Positions 1 through 6,238 of a stretch of DNA of 12,546 bases are shown piece after piece. Each line of letters begins with the position of its first letter. The first letter of the stretch is position 1. The notes beneath the pieces were generated by a model. The model did no database searches. It was not told the origin of the DNA and saw only the letters and a program-made list of their open reading frames with translations. This stretch comes from Myxococcales bacterium (lineage in GTDB: Bacteria; Myxococcota; Polyangia; Polyangiales; Polyangiaceae): assembly GCA_003151595.1 (NCBI GenBank), contig PLXW01000010.1, positions 27,546-40,091 on the forward strand, in the 5' to 3' direction. Made by a program: the position numbers and the translations under genes.

Positions 1-2178
1 CTCAAGGACGTCCCGCTCATCATCATGTCGAGCGAGTCGAGCGACGAGACGTTCGAGCAGCACCGGAAGCTGCGAACGCGCGCCGAAGACTACGTGCACA
101 AGCCGATCTCGTTCGGCGACCTGCTCGCGCGCATCCAGCAGTTCGTGCGCATCGAGCAGGTGCAGAGCGAAGGGCAGATCGTCATCGAGGACGAGATCTC
201 GCTCGCCGCCGTGGACATGGAGGACGAGGGGACGCAGATCGCGAACCGTCCGCCGACGTTCGCCCAGACGGGGCACAGCGGGCAGTCGGTGCACACGGTG
301 CCGAACGCGCCGATCGATCCGGACATCGACGCCTTCGCCGACGCCGCGTTCGGGATGCTCCAGGGGAACAACGACGCGCCCCAGCTCGAGCCGGTGAACG
401 GTTCGCATGCGAAGGCGCCGAGCGACAGGCCTGCGCCGTCCGTGCGTCAGGCCCCGCCGCCGATTCCGCCGGCCGAGCCGCGCAAGGCGAGCGCGCCCGC
501 GATGCCCGCCTCGCGCCCGAAGATACCGTCGGCGCTGCCGCGACCCGCCGCGGACACCGGCGAGACCGATCGCTGGAAGTCGGACGCCGAGAAGGCGAAA
601 GCGGAGGCCTCGAACGCGAAAGCGCGCGCCGGCGAGCTGGAGAACGAGCTCGCGCAGGCGAAAGAGGAGCTGTCGCGCGCGAAGGAAGACGCGGAGCGCG
701 TGGCGCGATCGGACGCCGAAGCGCAGCGCATGCAGCGCGACATCGACGAGCTGAAGTCGAAGCTGTCGATGGCGCCGAAGGCCGCGACGTCGGGCGTGTC
801 GAGCAAGGAGTTCCTCGATCTCCGCGAGACGCTCAACAAGAAGGACAAGGAGATCCTCAACCTTCGCGACACGCTCACGAAGAAGGAGCGCGAGGTCCTC
901 GAGAACGCGGACAAGTCGCTGGCGCTCGAGCGCTCGAAGGCCGAGTTCGAAGAGAAGGCGGGCGACCTCGAACGCGAGCTCGGCGACGCGAAAGAGAAGA
1001 TCGACAGCCTCAGCGCCGACAAGGACCAGGCGAAGAAGGCGAGCGAGGACTTCAAGGCGCGCCACACGCGCGCGCAGACCGAGCTCGATGCGCGGACCAA
1101 GGAGCTCGCCGAGACGCGCAACAAGGCGCAGGAGTACGAGGCGCGGACCGAGGCCGAGCTGGCGTCGACGAAGGCCGACATGCAGCAGGCGCTCGACGGC
1201 GAGCGTGCGGCGAAAGAGGCCGCGATCGAAGATGCCGACGCGAAGCTACGCGCGGCCGCCGAGAGCGCGAAGAAGGCGATCGACACGGCGACCGAGAACG
1301 CGGCGCGCGAGCGGAGCGACGCGCTCCTTCAGCGTGAGCGCGAGCTGCGCCAGGAGACCGACGGGAAGATGGCCGCGCTTCACCGCGCGCATCAAGACGA
1401 GCTGAATCGCACGAAGGCCGACCTCGGGCAGAAGGCCGCGGCGGCGGAGAAGGTCGCGGCCGAGAAGCTGGCGGCGCGCGAAGCGGAGCTGGAGGCGAAG
1501 CGGGTCAGCGAGGTCGAGTCCATCACGCGCGATCGCGACGAGAAGGTCGCGTCGCTGGAGAGCGATCACGCGGCGCGCTCGGAAGCGGCGACGCGCGAGC
1601 ACGGCGAGAAGGTGGCGGCGATCGAGGCGGATCGCGACGAGCGGTTGGCGCGGGCGAAGCGCGAGGCCGACGAGCGGGTGGCGACGATCGAGAACGATCG
1701 CGACTCGCGCATCGTTGCGCTCGAGTCGCGCATGGCGCGCGAGATCGACGACGTGCGCACCGTGGCGGAGGCGCAGAAGGCCGCGGGCGACGAGCAGATT
1801 CGCACGCTGGAGACGCAGCTGCGCGATGCGCTGGTCGAGCTCGCGGCGGTGCGCGAGGCGAAGACGATCGGCGATACGGCGAACGCAGCGCGCATCTCGG
1901 ATCTCGAATCGAGGCTGGCGAGCACCGAGACGGCGCGCGACGATGCGCAGAAGTCGCTGGGCGAGGCGCGCGATCGGATCGCGTCGATGGAGATCGATCT
2001 CTCGGCGGCGCGCGGCGAGCTCTCGGACACGCGCGGCAAGCTCGACACGGAGACGGCGCGAAACGCGCGCGCGCTCATGAAGTGGGACTCGGACAAGACT
2101 GCGCTGGAGCGCGCGAAGGACGCGCTCGCGGTGGCGCTTGCGCAGATCGAGGACACGGAGTCGCGGCCGCTGGATTGA
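1..2178 (+). CDS. FrzS/AglZ-like receiver plus coiled-coil protein (5'-truncated by window edge)
   Basis: The frame is open from base 1, so the true start lies upstream; the ATG at base 25 is internal. Residues 1-48 of the visible part are the last third of a receiver-like domain, with VPLIIMSS (beta-4), QHRKLRTRAEDYV and HKP (Lys34-Pro35, beta-5). This stretch resembles the pseudo-receiver of Myxococcus FrzS as I recall it (QHRKL, DEYV, KP). An acidic linker and a Pro/Ala-rich linker follow, to about residue 180. From about 185 to the end the protein is almost uninterrupted Glu/Lys/Arg/Ala-rich coiled coil, including a LRETLNKKDKEILNLRDTL segment and three 22-residue repeats (bases 1528-1725). 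In known relatives, FrzS and AglZ are cytoplasmic motility proteins that localise to cell poles or motility complexes. A polarity or motility role here is inferred. The phospho-acceptor region is outside the window, so I cannot say whether the receiver is active. The gene converges on the amidohydrolase. Confidence 0.85.
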   Translation, partial: LKDVPLIIMSSESSDETFEQHRKLRTRAEDYVHKPISFGDLLARIQQFVRIEQVQSEGQIVIEDEISLAAVDMEDEGTQIANRPPTFAQTGHSGQSVHTVPNAPIDPDIDAFADAAFGMLQGNNDAPQLEPVNGSHAKAPSDRPAPSVRQAPPPIPPAEPRKASAPAMPASRPKIPSALPRPAADTGETDRWKSDAEKAKAEASNAKARAGELENELAQAKEELSRAKEDAERVARSDAEAQRMQRDIDELKSKLSMAPKAATSGVSSKEFLDLRETLNKKDKEILNLRDTLTKKEREVLENADKSLALERSKAEFEEKAGDLERELGDAKEKIDSLSADKDQAKKASEDFKARHTRAQTELDARTKELAETRNKAQEYEARTEAELASTKADMQQALDGERAAKEAAIEDADAKLRAAAESAKKAIDTATENAARERSDALLQRERELRQETDGKMAALHRAHQDELNRTKADLGQKAAAAEKVAAEKLAAREAELEAKRVSEVESITRDRDEKVASLESDHAARSEAATREHGEKVAAIEADRDERLARAKREADERVATIENDRDSRIVALESRMAREIDDVRTVAEAQKAAGDEQIRTLETQLRDALVELAAVREAKTIGDTANAARISDLESRLASTETARDDAQKSLGEARDRIASMEIDLSAARGELSDTRGKLDTETARNARALMKWDSDKTALERAKDALAVALAQIEDTESRPLD
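1528..1725 (+). repeat. Three tandem 22-residue (66-base) coiled-coil repeats within the FrzS/AglZ-like gene
   Basis: Three consecutive units begin at 1528, 1594 and 1660. They start RDRDEKVASLES, REHGEKVAAIEA and READERVATIEN, and each ends in a charged Arg/Ala-rich half. The period of exactly 22 residues equals two hendecads (11+11), so this part may be a straighter or slightly right-handed coiled coil than the heptad segments around it. The similarity is clear at protein level and weaker at DNA level, which suggests an older internal duplication. Confidence 0.65.
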
Positions 2179-2219
2179 GGCGGTGCTCCGCGGGCCGTGG
2201 ATCGTCTCCGCGTTCCTCG

Positions 2220-2269
2220 CGAACCCTCACCCCCCAGCCCCCTCTCCCGCAAGGGGAGAGGGGGAGGAG
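2220..2269 (+). repeat. Intergenic palindromic repeat, copy 1 (left arm)
   Basis: A 50-base unit that begins cgaaccctcaccccc and contains a C-rich/G-rich hairpin. It is almost identical to the reverse complement of 2284-2330; the outer 15 bases match perfectly, and this copy has three extra bases next to and inside the C/G runs. It begins 41 bases after the stop codon of the coiled-coil gene. Similar CCCTCACCCC...CTCTCCCGCAAGGGGAGAG elements occur between genes in many bacterial genomes (from memory, not searched). Confidence 0.85.
2238..2264 (+). terminator. Hairpin, possible terminator of the coiled-coil gene
   Basis: An 11-bp perfect stem pairs 2238-2248 (cccccctctccc-type run) with 2254-2264, closing a GCAAG loop. 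It lies about 60 bases after the stop at 2178. No T-tract follows, so it is not a canonical Rho-independent terminator. It could still pause polymerase or protect the mRNA 3' end, particularly together with the facing copy. The hairpin is visible in the sequence; termination is inferred. Confidence 0.45.
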
Positions 2270-2283
2270 CCAACGCGTGATCT

Positions 2284-2330
2284 CTCCTCCCCTCTCCCCT
2301 TGCGGGAGAGGGGCCGGGGGTGAGGGTTCG
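2284..2330 (-). repeat. Intergenic palindromic repeat, copy 2 (right arm, inverted)
   Basis: A 47-base unit in inverted orientation to copy 1, separated from it by 14 bases (2270-2283). Its last 15 bases (gggggtgagggttcg) are the exact reverse complement of 2220-2234. Together the two copies could fold into one long hairpin of nearly 47 bp or into two separate small hairpins. It ends 12 bases from the amidohydrolase stop codon, so the structure fills the space between the two convergent genes. Confidence 0.85.
2289..2313 (-). terminator. Hairpin, possible terminator of the amidohydrolase gene
   Basis: A 10-bp perfect stem pairs 2289-2298 with 2304-2313 around a five-base loop (cttgc on the plus strand). 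It lies 30 to 54 bases downstream of the stop codon of the leftward amidohydrolase gene. As in the facing copy, no T-rich run follows, so the terminator role is inferred from position and stem strength only. Confidence 0.45.
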
Positions 2331-2342
2331 TGGGCGGCGGAC

Positions 2343-3689
2343 TCAGAGCTTCGCGCGCGCGCGCAGCTTCGCCGCCTGCGCCCTCGCGCGCGCGGTGACC
2401 TCGCGCGCGTCGAAGCGCGTGTGCTCGCCGTCGCGGACGACGTGGGCGCCGTCGATGAAGACGTGCGCGACGTCGCGCGCGCCGCAGGCGTAGACGAGGC
2501 GGGAGAAGACGTCGCCGCCCGGCTCGGCGTGCACGCCGTCGATACGAACGACGGCGAGGTCGGCGCGCTTGCCCGGTTCGAGCGAGCCGGTGACCGCGTC
2601 GAGCGAGAGGGCGCGCGCGCCGTCGATCGTGGCGAGGCGGAGCGCGCGGCGCGCGGGGAGGGTGGTGACGCCCGTGCGCACCTTGGCCAGGAGCGCCGCG
2701 TGACGGAGCTCGGTCCACGGGTCCATGTTGTTGTTGCAGGGGGCACCGTCCGCGCCGAGCGCCAGACGCACGCCGAGCGCGTCGAGATCGGCGACGCGCG
2801 CGATGCCGGAGCCGAGCTTCAAGTTGGCGCTGGGGCAGTGGACGATGCGCGTCTCGTCGCGGGCGATGGCGCGCGCTTCGTCGTCGGTCAGCTGAACGCC
2901 GTGCGCGAGGATCGCGCGCGGACCTTTCACGCCCCACGCGCGAAGGATGGCCACGTCGTCGTCGCCCAGCGCGTTGCGCACCGCTTCGCGCTCGTTCGGA
3001 TGCTCGGCCACGTGCGTGTGCATCAGCGAGCCGTCGTTCGCCGCGCGCTCGACCGCGCCACGCACCAGCGCCTCGGTGCACGACAGGATGAACCGCGGCG
3101 CGTAGGCGTACCCGATTCGCCCGTCCCCCTTGCCGCGCCACGCGCGCGCGAGGCGCTCGCTCTCCGCGAGGCTCGCCCTGGTCGACTCGCGCAGCCCCTT
3201 CGGTACGCCGTCGCCCGCGTCCATCATCGCCTTGCCGCTCACGGCGCGGATGCCGCTCCGCACGCAGGCGTCCATCACCGCGTCGTGCGCGCGCACCGTC
3301 CCCATGTCGAGGATCGTCGTCGTCCCCGCGCGCATCATCTCCGTCAGCCCCAGCTCGGCGCTCGCTGCCAGCGACGCCTCGTCGTGCGCCGCTTCGAGCG
3401 GCCAGATGCGCGTGCGGAGCCACTCGAGCAGCGGCATGTCGTCCGCCATCCCGCGGAACAGCGCCTGGCAAAGGTGCACGTGCGCCTGCACGAACCCCGG
3501 GATCACGGCGCACCCGCGCGCGTCGATCACGCGAACCAAGGGGCCCAGCGCGCCGCGATCGATCTCCCCCACGGCGACGATCTCCCGCTCGTCGACAAGG
3601 AGATCCCCGGCCACGACGCGGTCCGTCGCGTCGCAGGTCACCACCATTCCGCCGCGAACGAGCGTCTGCACAGTACGAGTTCCTACCAT
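2343..3689 (-). CDS. Amidohydrolase / MTA-SAH deaminase-like metalloenzyme (TRZ/ATZ family)
   Basis: A 448-residue cytosolic protein without a signal peptide, the usual length for the family. It has a short N-terminal beta-sandwich part, then a TIM-barrel with every expected motif: PGFVQAHVH (metal ligands His70 and His72), LLEWLRTRIWPLE (89-99), HTHVAEH (His226 metal, Glu229 catalytic), AHG (His263), HCPSANLKLGSG (284-295) and LGADGAPCNNN (Asp314). The 51-residue spacing from His263 to Asp314 and the 3-residue spacing from His226 to Glu229 equal those I recall for Thermotoga MtaD (TM0936). There seems to be a nine-residue insertion between the third His and the AHG motif. Family members deaminate S-adenosylhomocysteine, 5'-methylthioadenosine, 5'-deoxyadenosine, 8-oxoguanine or triazines; the substrate cannot be fixed from sequence. 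The ATG at 3689 is preceded by an AGAGAG-like ribosome site. The gene is divergent from the chemosensory run and probably monocistronic. Confidence 0.9.
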   Translation of the reverse strand: MVGTRTVQTLVRGGMVVTCDATDRVVAGDLLVDEREIVAVGEIDRGALGPLVRVIDARGCAVIPGFVQAHVHLCQALFRGMADDMPLLEWLRTRIWPLEAAHDEASLAASAELGLTEMMRAGTTTILDMGTVRAHDAVMDACVRSGIRAVSGKAMMDAGDGVPKGLRESTRASLAESERLARAWRGKGDGRIGYAYAPRFILSCTEALVRGAVERAANDGSLMHTHVAEHPNEREAVRNALGDDDVAILRAWGVKGPRAILAHGVQLTDDEARAIARDETRIVHCPSANLKLGSGIARVADLDALGVRLALGADGAPCNNNMDPWTELRHAALLAKVRTGVTTLPARRALRLATIDGARALSLDAVTGSLEPGKRADLAVVRIDGVHAEPGGDVFSRLVYACGARDVAHVFIDGAHVVRDGEHTRFDAREVTARARAQAAKLRARAKL

Positions 3690-3773
3690 GCTCTCTTGAC
3701 CGAGCGGCAGGTCGCGTCCACGCTCGACGATGGCGTGTCCGCAGACTCTGCGGCGCGGTCAACAGCAGGAACT
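3690..3773. promoter_or_regulatory. Divergent promoter region of amidohydrolase and chemosensory operon
   Basis: This 84-base region separates two divergent start codons and must hold both promoters if they lie close to the genes. TTGACCG at 3696-3702 (rightward, -35-like) is mirrored by CGGTCAA at 3756-3762, which reads TTGACCG leftward. Two -35-like hexamers therefore face each other and would give overlapping promoters. No good TATAAT-like -10 element lies 16-18 bases from either, so sigma-70 use is uncertain. An AGGA ribosome site (3767-3770) precedes the ATG at 3774. Confidence 0.4.
3739..3753. promoter_or_regulatory. Perfect 15-bp palindrome, candidate operator
   Basis: CCGCAGACTCTGCGG is a perfect inverted repeat with 7-bp arms around one central base. 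It sits 20 bases upstream of the response-regulator start codon and between the two mirrored TTGACC hexamers. The position suits a dimeric repressor site controlling both divergent genes, or a hairpin in the 5' leader of the operon mRNA. I do not recognise the cognate regulator. Confidence 0.4.
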
Positions 3774-5237
3774 ATGGCGCGCATTCTCGTCGTGGACGAC
3801 AGCCCCACGCTTCGCAAGGTCGTCACCAGCATTCTCGAGCGGCACGGCTACGAGGCCATCGCCGCCGCCGACGGGCTCATCGCGCTCGAAGCGTTGCAGA
3901 ACGCCGAGACGCCGATCGACCTCGTGCTCCTCGACTTCGTCATGCCGAAGATGAACGGCTTTCAGTTCTGCCGCGCCGTGCGGACGAGCGACAAGTTCGC
4001 GTCGCTCCCCGTCGTCTTGATGAGCGCCAAGAGCGACAAGATTCGCGACAACTTCGTCGACCAGACCGGCGCCATCGACGCCATCAGCAAGCCCTTCGAC
4101 GCGCAGGCGCTGCTCGTGGCCATCGAGAACGCGCTTCGCCGCGTGAGCCAGGGGCGCATCGCCGTGGCCAAGCCCATGAGCGCCGACGAGCTCGAGGTGA
4201 GCGCGCTCACCGACATCGGGCAGCTTCGCGCGCGCGTGGCGCAGCAGGCGGCGTCGAAGATCGCGGCGGCGATCGCTCCGCTCCTGGAGAAGGTGCCCGC
4301 GTCGGCCGTGGGCGATCGGACGCAGATCGCCAACGCGCTCGCGGCCGGGCTCTCGCCGGACACCGTGCGCGACGTGCTCGCGAGCCTCCGTCGGATCGAT
4401 CTGGGGGAAGGGTCGCTCGCGCTCGCCGGCGATCTCGCGACGGTGCCGATCGGCGCCGTGCTCCAGATGCTCCAGGTGGAGTGCAAGACAGGCGTCCTCG
4501 TCGTGTCGAACACGAAGAGCGAGGTCACGATCTCGATGCGCCAGGGGCTCATCGATCTCGCGCAGTCGCGCGGGGTGGGGGACGAGTTCCGGCTCGGGCG
4601 GTTCTTCGTCGAGGAGCAGATCGTCACGCCGGCCGAGATCGACGCCATCCTCCGCGACGCGCGCGGCGCGAACTCGAAGACCGGCGAGACGCCGTCGCTG
4701 GCCGATGCGCCCACGCCCACCTCCGCGTTCTTCGACTCGATGGTCCCGCCGAACGGTGAGCCTTCGTCCAAGCGCGTGCTGCTCGGCGACGCGCTCACGC
4801 AGTCGGGGCTCGTCACCGTCGAGCAGCTGAAGAGCGCGCTCGCGCGTCAATCGAGCGAGCTGGTGTACGAAGCGCTCCGGTGGCCGAAGGGGTGGTTCGA
4901 GTTCCGCATCTCGCTCCCGCCGACGCTCGCGCGCAACGCGCAGCTTGGGCTGCCGGTGGCGTCGGTGGTCATGGAAGGGTTCCGTCGCGTCGACGAGTGG
5001 CGCCTGGTGGAGCAAGGCCTCGGGAGCTTCGAGTCGGTGCTGATGCGCGACCCGGTGGCCATCGACGCGCTGCCGATCGACGAGCTCGCCCGCCCCGAGC
5101 GCGTGGTGCTCGAGGTGATCGACGGGCAGCGAACGGTGCGCGACATCATCGCCGCGAGTCACATGTCGAGCTTCGACGCCTGCCGCATCTTGTTGCAGTT
5201 CCTCGAAGCGCGCGTCGTGCGCCGCCGGCCTCAGTGA
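3774..5237 (+). CDS. Response regulator: receiver domain plus DUF4388 (PATAN-type) output
   Basis: A 487-residue cytosolic protein. The reading frame stays open far upstream, but only because it runs antisense to the amidohydrolase. The ATG at 3774 is chosen because the receiver begins there (MARILVVDDSPTLRKVV) and AGGA lies just before it. The receiver covers residues 1-122 with all key residues: acidic pair Asp8/Asp9, phospho-acceptor Asp54 (LLDFVMPKMNG), Ser84 and Lys106 (SKPF). A helical linker leads into a DUF4388-type domain from about 214 (LALAGDLATVPIGAVLQML, CKTGVLVVS, GRFFVEEQIVT). A Ser/Pro linker follows, then a second module (LLGDALTQSGLVTVEQL, about 340-380), then a winged-helix-like tail. 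There is no recognisable DNA-binding or enzymatic output, so DUF4388 probably acts through protein contacts. As first gene of the run it is the likely target of the CheA-like kinase encoded downstream. Confidence 0.88.
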   Translation: MARILVVDDSPTLRKVVTSILERHGYEAIAAADGLIALEALQNAETPIDLVLLDFVMPKMNGFQFCRAVRTSDKFASLPVVLMSAKSDKIRDNFVDQTGAIDAISKPFDAQALLVAIENALRRVSQGRIAVAKPMSADELEVSALTDIGQLRARVAQQAASKIAAAIAPLLEKVPASAVGDRTQIANALAAGLSPDTVRDVLASLRRIDLGEGSLALAGDLATVPIGAVLQMLQVECKTGVLVVSNTKSEVTISMRQGLIDLAQSRGVGDEFRLGRFFVEEQIVTPAEIDAILRDARGANSKTGETPSLADAPTPTSAFFDSMVPPNGEPSSKRVLLGDALTQSGLVTVEQLKSALARQSSELVYEALRWPKGWFEFRISLPPTLARNAQLGLPVASVVMEGFRRVDEWRLVEQGLGSFESVLMRDPVAIDALPIDELARPERVVLEVIDGQRTVRDIIAASHMSSFDACRILLQFLEARVVRRRPQ

Positions 5238-5623
5238 TGGACGCCAAGCGCGGCGGGGTGGTCCTGCGCGTCGATGGAGCGCTGCACTTCGTCCCCGCGT
5301 CGGTCGCCGTCGCCGTGGCGCCCGCGCCGCAGATCGCGCGCGTGCCCGGTGCGCCCGAGGGGCTGCTCGGCGTGACGCTTCACGACGGCGACGTGGTGCC
5401 CGTCATCGCGATCGGAGCGGCGCGCGAAGCGATGCTGGTGTGCTCGTACCTCGGTGAGAAGGTCGGCCTCATGGGCGCGCACATCGAAGCCACCGGGCTC
5501 TACGAGGCCGGCCCCGACGTCGACACCGTCTGCCATCGCGGCGAGATGGCGCGCTCGCTCGACATCGCGGCGATCTACGCGCGCGTGCAGGGCGAGGGGT
5601 GGGCGGGTCGATGGCGCGCGTGA
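5237..5623 (+). CDS. cheW: CheW-like adaptor protein (short, divergent)
   Basis: A 128-residue protein made of a single CheW-like domain, slightly short for the family. The ATG overlaps the previous stop (TGATG), implying translational coupling; an upstream extension of the frame runs inside the response regulator and is rejected. Recognisable parts are VVLRVDGALHFVPASVAV (8-25), IARVPGAPEGLLGVTLHDGDVVPVIAIG (33-60), MLVCSYLGEKVGLMGAHI (66-83) and a terminal helix. CheW couples CheA to receptors in the cytoplasmic array. The usual NLRG-type signature after the second strand reads LHDG here, so the conserved Arg is replaced by Asp. That suggests an interface adapted to a dedicated partner rather than to a general array. 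The last bases overlap the next gene. Confidence 0.8.
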   Translation: MDAKRGGVVLRVDGALHFVPASVAVAVAPAPQIARVPGAPEGLLGVTLHDGDVVPVIAIGAAREAMLVCSYLGEKVGLMGAHIEATGLYEAGPDVDTVCHRGEMARSLDIAAIYARVQGEGWAGRWRA

Positions 5624-6201
5624 GGGCGAAGAAGTCGTGGGGGCTTCGGATCTCCTTCGCGCTCGTCGTGCTCCTCTTGATCGGCATCGCCGCGGCGCGC
5701 CTCCAGCTCACGTTGATCGCCCCGCACGTCGCCTTCGCGCCCAGCGCCACGCTCTCCGACGACAAGAAGAAGCAGCTCGACGAGGCGATCGCCGACGCGA
5801 TGCTGAGCGACCGCGATCACGCCATCGACCTGGCGCTCGATTTCACCGGGCGATCGCTCTCGTATTCGCTGGGGCACAAGACGTCGCTCGAGTTCGGCGC
5901 CGGCTCGCGCGGGGGGAGCGGCACCGAGTACGCCGAGCTCTTCGCCGCAGCGTTCGACATCGCCGCGACGCACGCCGGGAGCACGGCCCGCGCCTACCGC
6001 GTCAGGAGCGCGGCGCGCGTGTTCGACAAGCGCGTCCTCCCCTCTCTCGGAGCCCTGTTCGCCGATCACGACTGGGTCCTGGTGGCCGACCCCGCCGACG
6101 GCGCCCGGATCTACCTCGACCCCACCCTCGCCGACGTCTGGCTGGGGGCGAGCATCGCGCGGAACGTCAAAGGGGGCGACGCCATCACGCTTCCGAAGTG
6201 A
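5611..6201 (+). CDS. Membrane-anchored transglutaminase-like protein, catalytic Cys apparently missing
   Basis: A 196-residue protein. The ATG at 5611 overlaps the end of the CheW-like gene by 13 bases and is preceded by GAGGGG (5594-5599); a GTG at 5599 would add four residues. A positive N-terminus (RVRAKKSWGLR) and a hydrophobic stretch at about residues 14-29 form one uncleaved membrane anchor, which should place the rest outside the cytoplasm. The C-terminal half resembles a transglutaminase/protease-like core: TEYAELFAAAFDIAATHAGSTARAYRV (105-131), then DHDWVLVADP (His153) and RIYLDPTLADVW (Asp170), the His-Asp part of the triad. Where the nucleophilic Cys should precede EYA the sequence is GGSGTEYA, so there is no Cys, and the visible part contains none elsewhere. 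The fold assignment is tentative and rests on the YAxLF...HDW...DP pattern. The protein is probably non-enzymatic, perhaps a binding or sensing partner of the signalling complex. Confidence 0.6.
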   Translation: MARVRAKKSWGLRISFALVVLLLIGIAAARLQLTLIAPHVAFAPSATLSDDKKKQLDEAIADAMLSDRDHAIDLALDFTGRSLSYSLGHKTSLEFGAGSRGGSGTEYAELFAAAFDIAATHAGSTARAYRVRSAARVFDKRVLPSLGALFADHDWVLVADPADGARIYLDPTLADVWLGASIARNVKGGDAITLPK

Positions 6202-6204
6202 GAA

Positions 6205-6216
6205 GCGCGAAAGCGC
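6205..6216 (+). promoter_or_regulatory. Small GNRA-capped hairpin between the transglutaminase-like and MCP-like genes
   Basis: GCGC-GAAA-GCGC forms a 4-bp G/C stem closed by a GAAA tetraloop. It starts four bases after the TGA at 6199-6201 and lies 22 bases before the next start codon. It is the only sizeable gap (37 bases) inside the chemosensory run. It could affect translation of the MCP-like gene or mRNA processing. It is short and could be chance in such GC-rich DNA. Confidence 0.25.
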
Positions 6217-6238
6217 CCGGCGCGAGTATCCTTGTTCC

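Noticed and set aside
447..1286. 279-residue Ser/Ala-rich frame on the minus strand opposite the coiled-coil gene
   Set aside because: The serine and alanine runs are the antisense reading of GCG/CGC/GAG-rich coiled-coil codons.
25..2178. ATG at base 25 as the true start of the coiled-coil gene
   Set aside because: The frame is open to base 1, and the codons before the ATG encode LKDVPLII, the beta-4 region of a receiver domain, so the gene begins upstream of the window.
2220..2330. CRISPR array
   Set aside because: Only two units in inverted orientation with a 14-base gap; there are no regularly spaced direct repeats and no cas genes.
3130..3699. 189-residue plus-strand frame opposite the amidohydrolase start
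   Set aside because: It lies entirely within a convincingly coding antisense gene and shows no domain.
3719..3724. A -10 box for the rightward TTGACC at 3696
   Set aside because: At the right spacing the bases read cacgct, a poor match to TATAAT, so I do not claim a defined sigma-70 promoter.
2082..3773. Upstream extension of the response-regulator frame to base 2082 (over 1000 residues in total)
   Set aside because: It runs antisense to the amidohydrolase, whose motifs are complete, and has Arg/Ala/His-rich content typical of GC-rich shadow frames. The receiver domain begins exactly at the ATG at 3774 with a ribosome site before it.
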